Shown: positions 10,251 through 24,837, counted from the first letter of the stretch. The stretch is DNA of 64,000 nucleotides from Climacium dendroides (GCA_950106755.1 OX467083.1:49614555-49678554); one strand, 5' to 3'. Notes: generated from the sequence alone by a model not told the origin. A program made the numbers and translations.

Positions 10251-12540
10251 TTGAGTTGCCTAGAAATAGTGGTATTTGCCATCTTTTCTTCAATTTTGAC
10301 TAGCTACTCTCACATCTTTGCTTGCTACTATGACAAACAAATAGGGCAACAACTTTTTGTGACTCAAAAGGAAGATATCATGTTCAAAATAATATTGAAA
10401 AGCAATTTGTTGGCAAGCTTCTACATTTTCTCTTTTAGATGGTTTAAGTTCTATTTTTTTCAATATGTTGTATGGTTTCTATACATTGTTGCATTTTATT
10501 TTTTTAATTTCTTTAATTGAGGTGTAGCAATTTGTTCACAATGAGATTACTTGGTGTGCTTATTGCTTACTATAGAGATTGTTTAATCACTTTGTGATGA
10601 ATTGGATAAGATATTTGTACAACATTTATCTATACTCATACAAAAAATTATGAACAAAGTTTAGCCATTTACATGAAGAAGGGAGTCTTATATTGCCCTT
10701 GAGATGCTTTTAGAATTGAATTTAGACAACCAACAAGGCATTCTTAAAATGAAGATAAAAGTCAATTGTAAGGTTGCATGTGCACATTAATCTAATTATC
10801 AAACTTTGGTGCAAACTTTCATAATATTTCTAATTGTAGTTGAGATAGGCTATTGTTTGGTGCTAGGCTCACTGAGGATGAGTGGTTAGCTTCTTGACTT
10901 TATTTGAATTTCTTCAAGTCTTACCAAAGAAATAGACCTAGCAAACATTTGCCCCTTGTGCACATGTTTAACCAAAAGTATTAATCTCTTTAGAATTTTC
11001 CTTACAAAGAAACTATTGTGACTGTTGAAAAAGTGTTATTAAAGTTACTTAATAAGAAAAATGTTTGATTTAGGGCTAGTGGATTATTATCCTCACAATT
11101 AACATTCCTTTGCTTTGTTTTCATGAGATTCAACATACTTTGTGGCTCAAATTTGAAAAGTTCAACTTAACTTCAAAATTTGCAATGAATTGTTCTTTCT
11201 ATTGTACAGTACTAGAGCAAGGTGGAGAGCGAGCATCATCAACTTTGTGGCACCTTCTGTAACTTGTTGTCAAGTATTCTTCATTCTAATCTTTACTTTT
11301 GATGTGGATTTTTTTGTGTTGTGTTGTGTAGAATACTAACATTGCAATTGAATAGTCTTGTTTATAACAAATAGGATTCAGTTCTCTTACTAGTGACATA
11401 CACTTTGCTAAAAAGCTTATAATTCAACAAAAGAATTGAAATAATTGTTCATTTTCTAGGATTACAAAATGAACATTTTTCTAAGACATTTAGAAAAAAA
11501 ATTACCATTATTTGACATATTTTTATATGACTTAGCAATTGGAGCAATTAGAAAAGAAGAAATCTAGCCATGACTAATGTACTAAATTTTCCTAAAGTAT
11601 CTCAATTTTTAGTTTATGTCTACCCATTTTTACTAATGCAATTCCTTGTTGCAAAAATAACTCCTTTTACACATAATATGGGTATAACATCTTCACAAAT
11701 TACCCTAAATTTGCTCTTGGATAGCTAGTGAATAGTATTGCAAATTCCTTCATTAAGGTGTTATTGATTTTTTTGAAGAAAAAGATGCTTCATCCACTGA
11801 TCATCCTTGTAGTGTATAACTTTGACCATTCCTTACCATTTATTCTTCATTTCATTAGTTGAACTCAAATTCAAAAAACAACATTTTTATAGTTGAAATT
11901 CATATCAAGAATAAAAGACTAAAAATAGGCTCAGTAGAAAAAAGTGGCAGTTTGGGGGGTACCTACCTTATAAGAGGCCCAAAATCAAGTGCACTTTCTA
12001 TTCCAATTAGAAATTTTGAAAAATTCTTAAATTTCAATATTTTATAGCAATATGAAATGTGGACCTATAACCATAGTTTGTTGATTGTCTAATTTTAGAG
12101 TGACGCAATAACTTTGGTTTATATCGTGCCATTATATACCGTAATATACATATATGGTGAAAACTTTAGAATTTTGAATATTTTTTACATTTGTTATGAA
12201 TTTTCTTCATTTTCTTCTCAAGAAATTCACAGTAATTTCAAAATTTCCTTCACAAATTTGAAATTTTTATGCCTTGTAGTACACATATGACTTCATCTCT
12301 TGAAAGGAGAAAGGGAAAAAAAAAGTTGAACAAAATTTTGATTTCTATTTAACCCTTAAAGGATGGGTCCATGACCACTGATTTATAGACCTGATTTATA
12401 GTTTAGGGTCAAAACTGAATTTAAAGAATGCTTAGTTTTAAATATCTTAGAGCGTTACTTAGAAAATGGAAGTTCCAATAATCTACTGTGATTCTTTCTT
12501 TAATTAAAATTTCTTTCAAATGACATACTACAATATCCTC
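10251..12540. other. AT-rich region without recognisable gene
   Basis: Strongly AT-rich DNA with no frame I can support. The left part may be further decayed hAT-like sequence; a short reading around 11215 (LEQGGERASSTLWHL) has no match I can name. Confidence 0.5.
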
Positions 12541-12622
12541 CACACTGTCACCGACTGTAGCACACTTGTCACACATTTAAGCTATGGTAAGTGAGAAGGT
12601 TGGGACCCCAGGTGGTAAGATT
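12541..12622. repeat. dispersed duplicate shared with an IFT122 intron
   Basis: About 82 bp just beyond the IFT122 stop codon (its 3' UTR or flank) resemble 16572-16655 inside an intron of the same gene, in the same orientation. Shared blocks include CTGTAGCACACTT and AAGTGGTAAGATTA-like ends. It is probably a small mobile or duplicated sequence. Confidence 0.6.
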
Positions 12623-12706
12623 ACACTGGTTGAGTACGTGCTCTGTAAACTTACTCTTTAATAAAATGCAGTGGCACAGTTAATATGCTTCGTGGTTTTC
12701 AGTAAC

Positions 12707-15700
12707 TTAGCCTCCATTCACCAGGTCCTGCCTGGTCATACAGAACAGCCCCTGTGGCTCTTTCTGGAGTTTGATGTTGCTTTTCTTCGGTTCCAGGAGG
12801 AGAGCCTTGGCAGGACGTAATTGACTTGCGTCTCTCCTGGAGCTTGGCAGCGGAAGTAATGGCAACAGGGTTCCTTCGACCTGCCCAGTCATTGGACCGC
12901 TGCTCAAAGGAAAATTTGGTGAGACTCCACAGAATGGACATGAGCCGTGCTCCAGCATGGCCAGGTCCAGTTCTTCCTGCTCAAAAAAATGGTTGCAGGA
13001 GCTGCACTGCGTCACGGTCAATGTGAGATCGACCATGTAAAAATACCTCGGCTTCTCGTATCGAGCAGGACATGTCTGGACCAGGACCTGCGCTGCCTGC
13101 ACGTTTGACAGCATAGTCTTGGTAGCAACAGGAAGGCCCTGCTTTGGTGTTCGTTGCTGCCCCAGTTCCAAAGGATTATTGTTGATGGCACAGTGTGAAT
13201 TTTTGGTTGTAGCGGCAATTAACAGGTTTGCTTGTTCGTCAGCGACACCTTCGTCCAGGACAAACTCTACCTGTTTCAACCGAAACACCGCATCTTATTA
13301 CTCACCCGGGATCACATTGGACAATTGCGAGAGGCACTTGTACTATTTTGCATCACACAATACGTAATCTACCTTTTTTTACAGCAGTACGCAAGTTGTA
13401 AGCAATAACGAATTTTTATTGGATTTATTTAGATTTCCACTGATTATTTAAGATGCAAACATCGAAGAATCGATTCTCCGTGGAAAAATTACGACTGAGT
13501 ACTTCAAAGTACTGCATGGTCCTCCACTATTACTTTAAATATATGAATCAAAGATTGAACCGCAAGGTGTACATGATTGACAAGGTTGAAGACATAGTAG
13601 TACATAGTATTGAAGTACCCCACTGTACAAATCAAATAATGGGTGAAATGCAATAGATAGTACAAGTGTTTCCTGCAATTGCTCATTTAGTAATGAAATC
13701 TCGTTGTACGTAGTATTGGATTGATCAAGGTTGTGCTAGCTTACCAGTGGTAGCTGATCAAATGTAATGAAAGAGCGGAAGATAGGCTGAGAGCAGTTGC
13801 TGCAAACGTCTCCTGCTGCGGATGAGGTCATAGGTAAAGGCAAGGAGCAAGCATAGCAGATGGGTACGTCTATTGAGGGTTCATCCGGCCTCCGGGATTT
13901 GCCTCGCATCATCAGTGTTGCAACCTCTACTTTGTCCACCCAACTCTGAGGCACTTTGTACTTTTGTAACCTTTCGTAGCTGTGCCTTGATATCTTGTAA
14001 AATCCTGAAACAGATTCCGAGTTCACATGTTGTAACAAACGAAATGCTAAACCAAGAAACTCAACCTCACATCCTACCAGGGTATGAGTCCTTTACTCGG
14101 TAAGAGTCATAATCCAAACTCGAGCTTTCACAGACGTTTATTTGATCTTTAACATCTGCAGAAAGCAGATTAGAGAGAGGTTTTGAAGGCAAATTTTATG
14201 CTTTAATAGACATATCCAAAACTTATGGTGTGAAACTTCTCTTTTGGCCCCCATTTTGAACGCAAGCAACTAATGGAATTGAAGATATCATTCAAGGGCT
14301 TGAATTTGGACAAAAACAACCAATAAAAAACAGCAAGGGGTCTAATCTGTTGTGGCTAACTAGTGGGCTCACCAAGCTGCTCGCTATGCTTGGCAAGAGT
14401 AACCAGTATATTGACAAGCGACATTCGGCGTGGTGGATCTTGTGGTATCCTTGCTAACAGAAAGCGAGAAATATTGAACAGCGTCTCAGGCATTGATGTA
14501 CGAAATGGCTCGTTGATCGACTGATATATGAAGGAGTATGCATAATAAATGTCCGCACGCAGCCTGAACTCCACGTATTCTTCAAATTTCATCTTCTCCT
14601 TCACTGTATCGTTGGTTTTGGCAATCACTGATACCTGTGCCAGGACTTCCATAGCCAACTTCCTGCATAGACGTGCTCCATCCTTGAACCTCTTCTCCTT
14701 CAACTGATGGCCATTTTCCGAATTATGAAAATATTCAGTCAAAATTATTTAGTTGATTCGAATTAGCCACAGTAACCCAGAGGGATATTAAACAATTTAT
14801 GAGTATCGGTTGTTATAGCGGGTTTTGGCATTACATGATGACAGACATGCAGGAACAGATAAAGCTCAATCTGTATTGGAAGTACTCACGGCATTGTCCA
14901 TCAGTTGAGCGAGCAAGCGCTCTGACAAATCTGGTCGTCCTGCATGGGCATACGCCAGTCGAGCATGATCATAGCGGTCATGGTTGATCAGCCACTGCGC
15001 ATATGGAAGCGTAACATCATCTTCGATTTCTGGGTGCAACCTCTTGATGGCAAATGCATCCTCCCATTGCTCTAGCTCCACATGCAAAGAGAGAATGGAC
15101 CTGTCATTGATTTCCAACAGATTCACTACGTGTCACATGAAGGATTTTAACGAATATGACCACGGAACCATGGAATATACACCTCAATATGAACATTCTG
15201 GTGGAATCTCCCAACCCGGATGCTAAAATACAGAGAGAATGAACAAAATCCAATAGCCACAACCCACATACATGAACTTCAAATATCCTATCATTTTAGA
15301 TTCCAGTAAGTATATAGATGCTAAAGCCTGTTTGGGCATATCTATGAAAGCCCAGAGGCTTGGAGACAGACCTAAAATCACCAAGCTTTGTGTATGTCTC
15401 AAAGGCATGTGCAAACTGGCCTCCACGCCTCATTAAAGTTGCACAGCGGATCAACTCCTTCACTTGTGTCTTCTTTAGCCGCCTTGCCACCTGAAACAGA
15501 GTATGACGGCCTCAGGGAGGTGACCTGTGTAATAGCGCTCTCGTGGAATGATGTCGAACCAATACTCATAATAGTTCACCTCAATGAGTTTGGAGGCTGG
15601 GCCGTGCTCCACAAGGAGAGTGAAGGCCCGCTCCGGCTGGCCAGCAACGAGGTACATATCTGCTGCAGTTTCATGATTCTTTGTTTCTTCCGTCCATTCC

Positions 15701-18700
15701 GCTTGACGTTGAATAATTTCCTGCACATCAGCTTCTCTTTTGCTTGGGGTGACGGTATTGTCGATCTCTTCCTGTAGTACCTTGGTTTCAGCCAGTGCCT
15801 TAGCTTCTTCAAACATGCGAAGATCAGTGTACATCTCCATGGCCATGCCCACCTGGCCTGCTTCAATGTACGCATCGGCTGCTTCTTTAAATTTGCCCTG
15901 CCATTGATCAATTGAAAGGCACACAATATCAAGTGAACCCCATATTTTGCGCGTCTCACAGCAGAGACCTTCGCTTTGTTTAAAATGAATAACTTCTACA
16001 TTATTTGTACTGAATTTCAGAGGATGTGCTAACGAACCTGGTAAGCAAGAACAAGAGCACCAATGGTCGACTTTTGGACGTGCGAGCAATGATCTTGTTC
16101 CATCTTGTGGAGAAGATCCAGGTAGCAGACATCCCGCAAGCGGATGAATCCCTTCTTCGCCACATCCCAGGCAGTTCCTTTCAGAGCCGCCAGAGCTAGC
16201 ATTCGCCAGTCTGCCTCGGTGACTCCAAGACATGCCACCTTATAAGCATCGTCATACTGGCCTTTCTCCACATAGTGACACATGCTTGCCGATTGTGGGA
16301 CTTCAATTGTCTGCTCAGTCAGTGCCGGCGCATGCGAGAGTACTTTGATCAACACACATTGACAGAAATTTTCCACCAACTAAAGCCGGCAAATGACCAC
16401 CAAGTAAAGTCAAACTCAATTTGCGTAATAAACATCCAGTTTTATGCTCGGGCTTCCTCTGAGCCAATTGCAACTAAGAATGATCTGTAGATAAAATATT
16501 GGGAATGTATGCATCCTAAAAGAGACCAAGTATGTACACTGAAACCTCTCTGGAAAATCCTGCACATTTGCCACACTATCATTCACTGTAGCACACTTCT
16601 CATTCATTCAAACTATGTCACAGTGCAAAAGTTAGGACTCCCAAGTGGTAAGATTAAAAAGTTTTGAATGTACCTGCATTGAGAGTTGATTTAAGCAAAA
16701 AATCTTGGAGCCTTGAAAGCCAACGACATAACCTTGAAGCTTCTGTCGGTGCACAGGAAAATCAGCTGTCTTGATATTCAGCATGCCGCTTCCCGAGTAA
16801 CAGAGCATATCTTCCATATTTGTGTTCCAGGCAACGGAACTCGCACTCTTTTCCTCAAATCTGATTTCTTTCGTCTATACATGTGATAAGTCTTCGTCAC
16901 AAAAGGAACCCAATTAACAGAGGTCTACTGGACAAGTCTACTTGCGAGCATTGCACAAAAAGCCCACTGCCCCTAATTTTGACAACCACTGCCACATTAA
17001 CGCTATAGCTCTATTTACATTCAGAATACCTGCTGAAATATAGCACTCTAGGAACACATAAGAGCTGACACATACATACCTCAATGTCGTACACCACCAC
17101 ATTAGCAGACTCGTCAACAATGGCAAGGCGAACACGCTGGGATGAGAGGTCAAGGCAACGTATGCCATTTGTGTGCTTGTAAAGACTAATTGGAAAATTA
17201 CTGTTAATCCACACTTTCACGATCAAACCATTCTTCATTCCAATTAGCAGACCCTCGCCCCCTTGAGGACCGCCACAAACCTGTGTTTGAGAAAGATGAT
17301 GACCTTAGAATTCACGAAATATGCAAAAACCCATGAAATAATGCTATCACCTGGGAATAATAATCTATAGGGACTGAAAAATCTTCATTCTATTCACCCT
17401 TCTAATGACGCCAGAGGGGAATATACCTTGATGTATCTTATGGTTGACTCTAAGACCCACTCTCTCTCCTTGATTCCACCTAAGGTGAACAGCTGTAGCT
17501 TGGTTTCCTGAAAGAAGACACACTTACTGGTCATTAACCTTGCATAAGTCTATTATATGTAGGGCAACGCATAAAGCGATAGTGCCTTATAAAAGACTGG
17601 TGTTGGCTTTAGTTAAAGAGTGATAATATTGGAAAAGTGCTGAGAAAAATCATGATCATAGAGTGCAGATCCCGAGCCTGGCAGAGCGTGATGTGCTGAG
17701 AGGTAAGAACAAGGAGATTGCACTCCAAACAGCGGTTAATGCGTGCACAGACACGATATTGAGAAGCTCTAGCCCCAGTGCCTGTCTTGCTCAACTCATA
17801 CACTACAATGCGATTGGAGAGTTGTACCGCCACACGCTCCTGGTACACTGCTATTTTCTTGATGTAGTCCCGACACCGTATTCTCACCTTCATGAACCCT
17901 TACATGTCAATCCATGTCTGTCTAACCTTAACGTTACACAATACAAGGATTGGAATGAATATCCGAGAGTTAAAGCCATAGAATTTGAAATCAAACCCGG
18001 AAATGAAAAATCCAATAACTGCATATGTGGGTGCAGATCATACGTGCGCTTATGCAGAGTCAATACCACTTTACATTCATTTAATTTGTGGGAGGCGACT
18101 ACCTTTTCTTCAGTAATAAGGTGTTGGATGACAACATCAGTCATGGCATCCCGGAATGCATAGCGCTCCAGGTATAATCCATGCACCTGGTCTTTCCATT
18201 ATACCCAACCCCTCTTCCATCTTCATCATCTTGCATCTCAACCAGTCTTTTGTCTTCCTATAAGATAAAAGACGAGGATGCTCTAGCTATACAACAGTGA
18301 AGACACTTCGACAACATAGCAATGACCACAAACGTTAAAGACTCGAGGCCATGTAAGAGTCAAAATAAGAAAAAAGGAAGATATCCTTACAGTTGAAAAC
18401 AGAAGTTGGAGCATAGAGATGCTGCCATCATTGCACCCTACTACCACATAGTCATGCTTGGGTCGTGATCGTATAGTCCAGATCCAGTCGCCAGTTTCAC
18501 ACATTGTAGTCAGTTTCACCCCATCTTTTGAGTAAAGAAACACCTACATGCCTGATGATAGTGTCAGATTTTGAGAACAAAGGATGGCAACGTGAAGATT
18601 AAATACACTCTAGTAGAAACCCATCCCCTCCAAAAGAGAATGTAGCCAGATTAAACTGTTTTAAGGCAGTTTCAAATGTAAACCTTGCCTAGTTTTTCTA

Positions 18701-21587
18701 AAAAAACTTCAAAAGGCTGGATTCTACACGTTGGTTACTTAGGATTACTACTGGTGCTTAGAAAAATTGACACCGTTACTGTTCGGTTCACTCTATCGTT
18801 AGTGGGCGATCAAGTAACTCAAGTTTTGAACCAAAAGAATGGGATTAATGCTCATTCTATCCTCATCACATCAAAGAACCAAGCCAGGAAAAAAAAAAGC
18901 TTCGAAAATGCACCTTTCTATCGGAGCCACCCACACAGATGTACTTGCTGTCATGGTATGTGACACAGCATGGATCAAAATCAAGTTTCTTATCCTTTTC
19001 AACCTGCGGATGACAGTCATAACTCAATACTGGATGGCACTAAATTTATAGAAACTACGATCATAACTAATAGTCAGTCTTAAAAATACGAGCAATTGGA
19101 CTAAGATTTGCTGAGTTAAAATCAAATGAAAAATAAAATTCAAGTACTGGTGACCATAACCTCTACTCATGCCAGGGAACAGTAAAACTAAGTAGGCATG
19201 GTTTTCTGGATTCTTCTCAACGTTTACCAAACGGCACACAAACATATAGATCGAAGTTTGCCAAAGAATAACGAGGTCAATGTCATTTTGCGAGGTACTG
19301 TGGCAAACCTGCTTGCCTGATAAATCATAAAAAGAGAGTGTGCTGTCCCAACATCCAACAACAAGCGTGTCCGACGTCTTGTTTTGCAATATGTTCCACT
19401 GCAATGTCCAAACGGGTCCCGATCTTTCTACTACCGCCTGCAAGTCGAAACACCAATTAGCCCTCTATGAATCCTAAGCGTAATGAACTGATGACTCCTA
19501 TATTTTGAATTATGGAGCATCATATACAGATAAGCCCGTTAATATCGTTATCTTCTTTCTTGGCATAATTAGATTTCAAGAGAGAGAATTTAGTACCTGC
19601 TCTACGCCGCTCTTGTCGCAAATGGAAATGTGGCCATTATACATCCCCAGGGCAAGATGTTGGCCATCTGCAGTCCATGCGGCGCACAATACCTGCATTG
19701 ACATTGATCAACTTTGGGGGGTCACCCTAGGGTTAGGTATAATTGACAACTAACAACTCGTCATACTCCTCTGCGGGTAACAGATATGCCAATGAAGGGG
19801 CTATTCTTATAGCACTTATCAAATAGAATGAATTCACACCACAGAACCGGCAAGTCAAACGGCATCGATGACCTTGGAAATGGCCTTGTGCTTCGAAACT
19901 GACTTCTGCTCCGGAGACCAGATTCCAAAGTCAGTTGCGGTTCCACTCGCAAGCTGCAAATGACGTATTAAGTAAGCTGGCATAGATGATTGTCCATTCT
20001 AAATTCACAATTGAGCTAGTTAGATGTTGCCACGTGAGGTGCTCAACATCGTATGCCACATAAGAAGTATGAAACCTACCTGCTGAGTGACGGGATTGTA
20101 AGCCAAGCATTGAATCGAGTCCCCATGGCTGTACTTAAGTATGCCTTCTGCCTTTGCCATGCAAAAATCATCAAAACTAGTTCAGGTCAATACCAGCGAA
20201 AACGATCCAAATGAAACATCTCATAAGTGAAGGTGAACTCCACGTGCATTTTAATGGCAAAACCCACATAGAAAGTGTCATGCTTTGACGATTCGAGCTC
20301 GACCTTGTGAGTCCATATGATGATAGTTTTGTCAGCTCCTCCAGAAGCAAACCGCTTTCCATCCCGTGAATAAGCCACGCAGTAAACTTCATCCTTATGC
20401 CCTGCACCAGATGCACCCAATTCAACCTCAGAAGAAACGATTGAGAACAGATTAAAAAAGGAAAATTTTGTTCTCTCTTGCAATTGGTGATCACCCTGAC
20501 ACTCCCAGGGATATTAAATGATTTCATCCAGCTTATAGCCAGTACGTTGGATGAAGGACGCTAAATGCGTAACACTTGACGAAATCTCAAATCACAAGTA
20601 AATTGGAGCTTATTGTGAGAAATGAGGCCCTCACCATAAAATCGAGCAAGAATTGTATACTTGCATTATTTAAATCTGCAATAACCTCTGAAAGACCAAG
20701 AACTAAGATTGGGGTTCATGATTTTTTAGCACTTTTGAGTGGGCCATATTGAGGTTTCCTTTTGTTCAATTTTAATTTATCTGTTGGCCAAAACATACAA
20801 TTTTCTTCATTGATGCTGACGATACAAGATTTGGCACCACCTAAATTATAATTCAACAAAATGATCAATTGAATTGAAATGAATTGAATTGAATAAATCC
20901 TCGGCCTTCAGGGTTAAGGTCACAAAACATAGCAGTTTCAGGGCTCCAGATGACGTTACCTTTGAGTGAGTGAAGGAGGTCACCGTCAGCTGCATCATAC
21001 ATAAGTACTCTGCTGCCAACTGCTGCTATCAGATGACTCCCGTCTGTAACAAAAAAACTTGATTATGAGTGCGTTTGTTCACATATGCTATTCACCAGGT
21101 ATTTAAGTTTACTAAAAGTCAAAATCAAGTCATCCATTTTCTTCAATACAGGTTCTTTAAATGTACCAGGTCGGAATGCAATATCGAAACACACACTCCT
21201 GACTCCATCGTGCTCTGGCTGTATTGAACCCCAGTGACATTAACCCATCACGCCTGAATCTGCTTCTTTGAAGGCAAATGCATGAGAGTAATCCGTTTCA
21301 AGCAGTGAAACTTAAAGATAAGGCACAGGGTTTTCATTCAAATTAGACTATTTCAGGCTCTCTTATCCATCATCATGAACAGAATCTTCCCCAATGTATC
21401 ATGCAATGATCACGATGAACATAGGAAGGAGGTTCTCCTTTACGATGACGTTGATGTCCAAAATTACCTGAAACAATCTAATTATACTGCAAACCCTAAT
21501 TAGGTTTTGCATCTACCATGAAAAACGGCCCAAGGAAGTGAACGATGTGCATACCACATGGTCTGTCCACGCTACCACGGCTCGCAT
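12707..21587 (-). CDS. IFT122: intraflagellar transport protein 122 (IFT-A core), 22 exons
   Basis: IFT122 is a core subunit of the IFT-A complex, which drives retrograde transport inside cilia. Exons on the minus strand: 21587-21555, 21218-21167, 21043-20960, 20401-20304, 20151-20080, 19953-19873, 19692-19597, 19437-19309, 19003-18914, 18543-18391, 18186-18103, 17887-17678, 17507-17427, 17280-17080, 16874-16674, 16310-16038, 15897-15580, 15490-15372, 15100-14890, 14703-14373, 14004-13745, 13270-12707. These sum to 3,741 nt, 1,246 codons, close to the ~1,240 of animal orthologues. The start [11 protein letters not shown] matches the family start. WD40 repeats follow ([35 protein letters not shown]), then a second propeller ([39 protein letters not shown]), helical TPR-like repeats ([13 protein letters not shown]) and two C-terminal zinc ribbons (CYAC...CSNC; CSSC...CPFC). 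All introns are GT-AG except the one after 17678, which appears to be GC-AG. The acidic loop seen in the human protein's first propeller is missing. The last ~60 residues beyond the final zinc ribbon have no counterpart I know. Exon limits are hand-called. Confidence 0.93.
16572..16655. repeat. dispersed duplicate within an IFT122 intron
   Basis: Partner of 12541-12622, lying in the intron between the exons ending at 16674 and beginning at 16310. Roughly three quarters of positions match by eye. Confidence 0.6.
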
Positions 21588-22943
21588 GATGCAGAAGCTG
21601 CTGAGTTGGGAAGAGCTCAATTCACATTCAAGCCTCAGACGGGAGGCATGGTCTAGAATACCCTCGTGAACCCCAAACACTTCAGATCTGCCACCCTAGT
21701 TATGGCGAATGTGGACTAACCACAGTCGAGAGATTATCAAAGCTTATATGCTTCTTTTTCCCTGCATCTGGTTCAATGAACAGGAGCTGACGACGTGAAC
21801 ATAGAATAAACTGTAAATTCAAATCTGGACGGATCTACCAAGACTCTCACTCCCTTGTGAAATTGGGTCCTCATCTGGAAAATGTGGGATCTAAGTGAAC
21901 CTGGGTTGGAGGTGGAATGGCAGGAGCAGTCGGCTGTAACAATTGTTGCAAGGCGGAGTGGAGGTGCCAAATTCAGGATACAGTTGCAGTGTCCTGGGCT
22001 CAAGACATATCGTTGGCAAGACGGATGATAAATGGTACCGTTAGGAGTAATTAACCCTTAAATGATGCTGCGGCCATTGTTTGGCTGATGAATGACAAAG
22101 AATCTTTCCATGTAGGATATAAGTGCAACTATTCATCTTCAAAGTTTGTATTAAAAGGGAGGTCTTCTCCAGTAGTTTGACTTCCAATGACTGCTTTTGA
22201 ATTTTTTTTTAAATCAATCATTTACAAAGTACCAACATAAATGATTTCCATAGTCACCAATCCATCCCTCAAGGATTAACAAATGAACACCTCTATCTCG
22301 TTGTGGTAAACAATTGTATTGTATGCAAAAGTGACATTGAAGAATTTCTTAGAAGTTGCAAAAGGATTCAAGAAGATGTTCTATATTCATTTCAACACTT
22401 TTTGAATTCCTTTTTGTAGTGTTTGTACGCAACTTCTTATGACTTAATCTTACAAGGACAACACCTAAATTACCTAAACTATAGGTACTCGGTTCAACAT
22501 GATTCAATATTTGAACCAGTAGGTACATTGTATGTTTTATATGGTAACATGCAATGAGGTAGGAGGTCCATAAATCGCCCATTTAAAAGTGAAACTACAT
22601 TTTGAGGAGGTTAAGCTTCTTGAAATATTTTTTGGTAAATTTTCCTTAAAAGATAAGTGGAATTGGCATCTAATCCAAGTTGTTTCATTTTTTTTGAGCT
22701 TTGTAGAATTAGTTATGAAATTCTAAAGTTGAAATGGCATAAGGTTGTAAAATCGCCCACCTCTTAAAGTGTACATTGTTTGTACATTGTTGAAGGCTAT
22801 GAAAAAGCAATAAGTACAAATAGTTTTCATTTGAGGAAGTGGATAATTATAGAGCTTGTGCCCTTTTAGAACATCCTACCTCCATAGGAAACTATTGTTT
22901 TTGACGTCCTTTTAGGATTAATAGAATGTTATAATCACATGCA

Positions 22944-23140
22944 ATGTATTTGTTCATTGACCACTTAATATTGTCTTTTGACACCATGCACTTATCCATT
23001 GGACACTTAATATTATCTTTGATGCCGTGCACTTATCAATCAACACTTAATATTGTCTTCAACATCATGTACTTATCCATTAGACACTTATTGTCTTTGA
23101 CGTCATGTACTTATTTATTGTCTTTGATGTCTTTTAGGAT
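22944..23140. repeat. degenerate minisatellite of about 45-55 bp units
   Basis: Four to five diverged copies of a unit containing CACTTAATATTGTCTTTGA, then CATGCACTTATCCATT. Unit length varies as small pieces drop out toward the right. Confidence 0.65.
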
Positions 23141-23741
23141 CATGAAGCAAATCTTGTTCAACCTATAAATGCTGTCGCAGACATTCGATGAATGCAAGAA
23201 AATCCTTTTGTGCCAACAAAAATGCAACAATTCATCCTCAAAATTTTGTTGTAAAAAGGGGTGGTTTTCTATAGTAGTTTGACTTCTAATGAGTGTTTTT
23301 GCATTTTTTTTAAGTCAATGATTCCCACAATATCCAAAGGGATGATTTTCACTATCACCAATCCATCTTTTAAGAATTAATGGCATGACAAATGGTGATA
23401 TTAAGAAAAAATTGTCTTTGATTAAAACCCTTACACAAACTAAACCCTTTCTCTACATACAAAAAAGAATTGAGAAGCCTCTCTAGATTGATGAAGAATC
23501 TAAAATCTAAAATTTGACTCCAAACAATATACAAAAAGTCAAGTAAATAAAATGTTTACTTTCACATTATAGCCCTCTATTTAGTATGCCACTTAGTTGT
23601 TAGTGAGAGAACATAAAATGTGATATTTGAAAAAGAGATATTAAAGAATTCACCATTGTAATGATGTATAGTATACACTCCCCAAATTCCAAATGTATTT
23701 TGAACATATGTTCAAGCTAATGTACAACACAATCTATGAAG

Positions 23742-23844
23742 TGCAAAGTCCAAAACTGAATTATATGTTTCTTTGCCTATAATATAAGGTCATGCAAAGT
23801 CCAAAACTGAATTATATGTTTCTTTGCCTATAATATAGGGTCAT
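23742..23844. repeat. 52-bp tandem duplication
   Basis: Two almost identical head-to-tail copies (23742-23793 and 23794-23844) containing CCAAAACTGAATTATATG. Confidence 0.85.
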
Positions 23845-24307
23845 GTTTATAATTTGTAATGCCTTCCATGAATATATCCTATCTTATGTAATTGAATGAA
23901 TATAAATAATAATTATATGATGTTCATGATTAATAAATATTCTATAAAGGTTATATTTCATGCTTTTATAAACATTGATGACTCTATGTTATAAGCAAAA
24001 AACATATAATTTTTACTTCAAAGTATTAAATGGCACCTTAAATATCTTTGCACTCCATAAAGGAGTGTTTCTACAATTGTATAAGGTAGTTTTGTGCCTT
24101 TAAGCAATTTAGCATAGTTGGAGGCACCAACATTAGCAAATGAAAATCATGAATTCAAACAAACCAAAAAAAGAATTTTTGGATAAGGCATCTGTTTTTT
24201 GTGAATTTTCAAAGGAAAATTCCCTAGGGCACCTAAAACAACACTTTGGTAAAGTTGCCTTGATTTTGATATGGAAATAATCACCTACCAACCATAGTTA
24301 AGCATGG

Positions 24308-24377
24308 GGATGGTTTCAAGGTACTTTGGGGGACACTTTAAAGGATGGTTTCAAGGTACTTTAGAGGACACTTTAAG
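24308..24377. repeat. 35-bp tandem duplication
   Basis: Two copies (24308-24342 and 24343-24377) of a unit beginning GGATGGTTTCAAGGTACTTT, differing at a few bases. Confidence 0.8.
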
Positions 24378-24837
24378 GGAATTGAACTCTACAATCAATC
24401 AATGGGTACATAGACTTAAATGGGTGCTTCTACCTTAGTAAACATTTTGGCAACGATGAAAATACATTAATCATATTCCTAGCTAGAGAATGATTAAGAT
24501 ATCTATAAACTCATGAAAGAAAATTGTTTAGGCTTTGGAGCTTCAACATGTCAATAAGCATTTTTGATTAAAGATTATTCTTAAAGTTTAAAAACCAATT
24601 TTTTTTGGTTTTTCATTGATTGAAAGACTTGCACCTTAGAATGCATGGAGGCCAAGGACAAAATAGATTGAATCATCCCTATGTATATACAATATTATCT
24701 ATTATTAGTAATTTTAATCAAAAATTGAAAAATCTAATTTTTTTGTTTGTTTGCTATGCTACTTCATCCAAATATATTCACCCATTTTTCTTTTGTGTCA
24801 AAATAGTCAATGCCAATATGAAGTAAGATGCTAGCAA

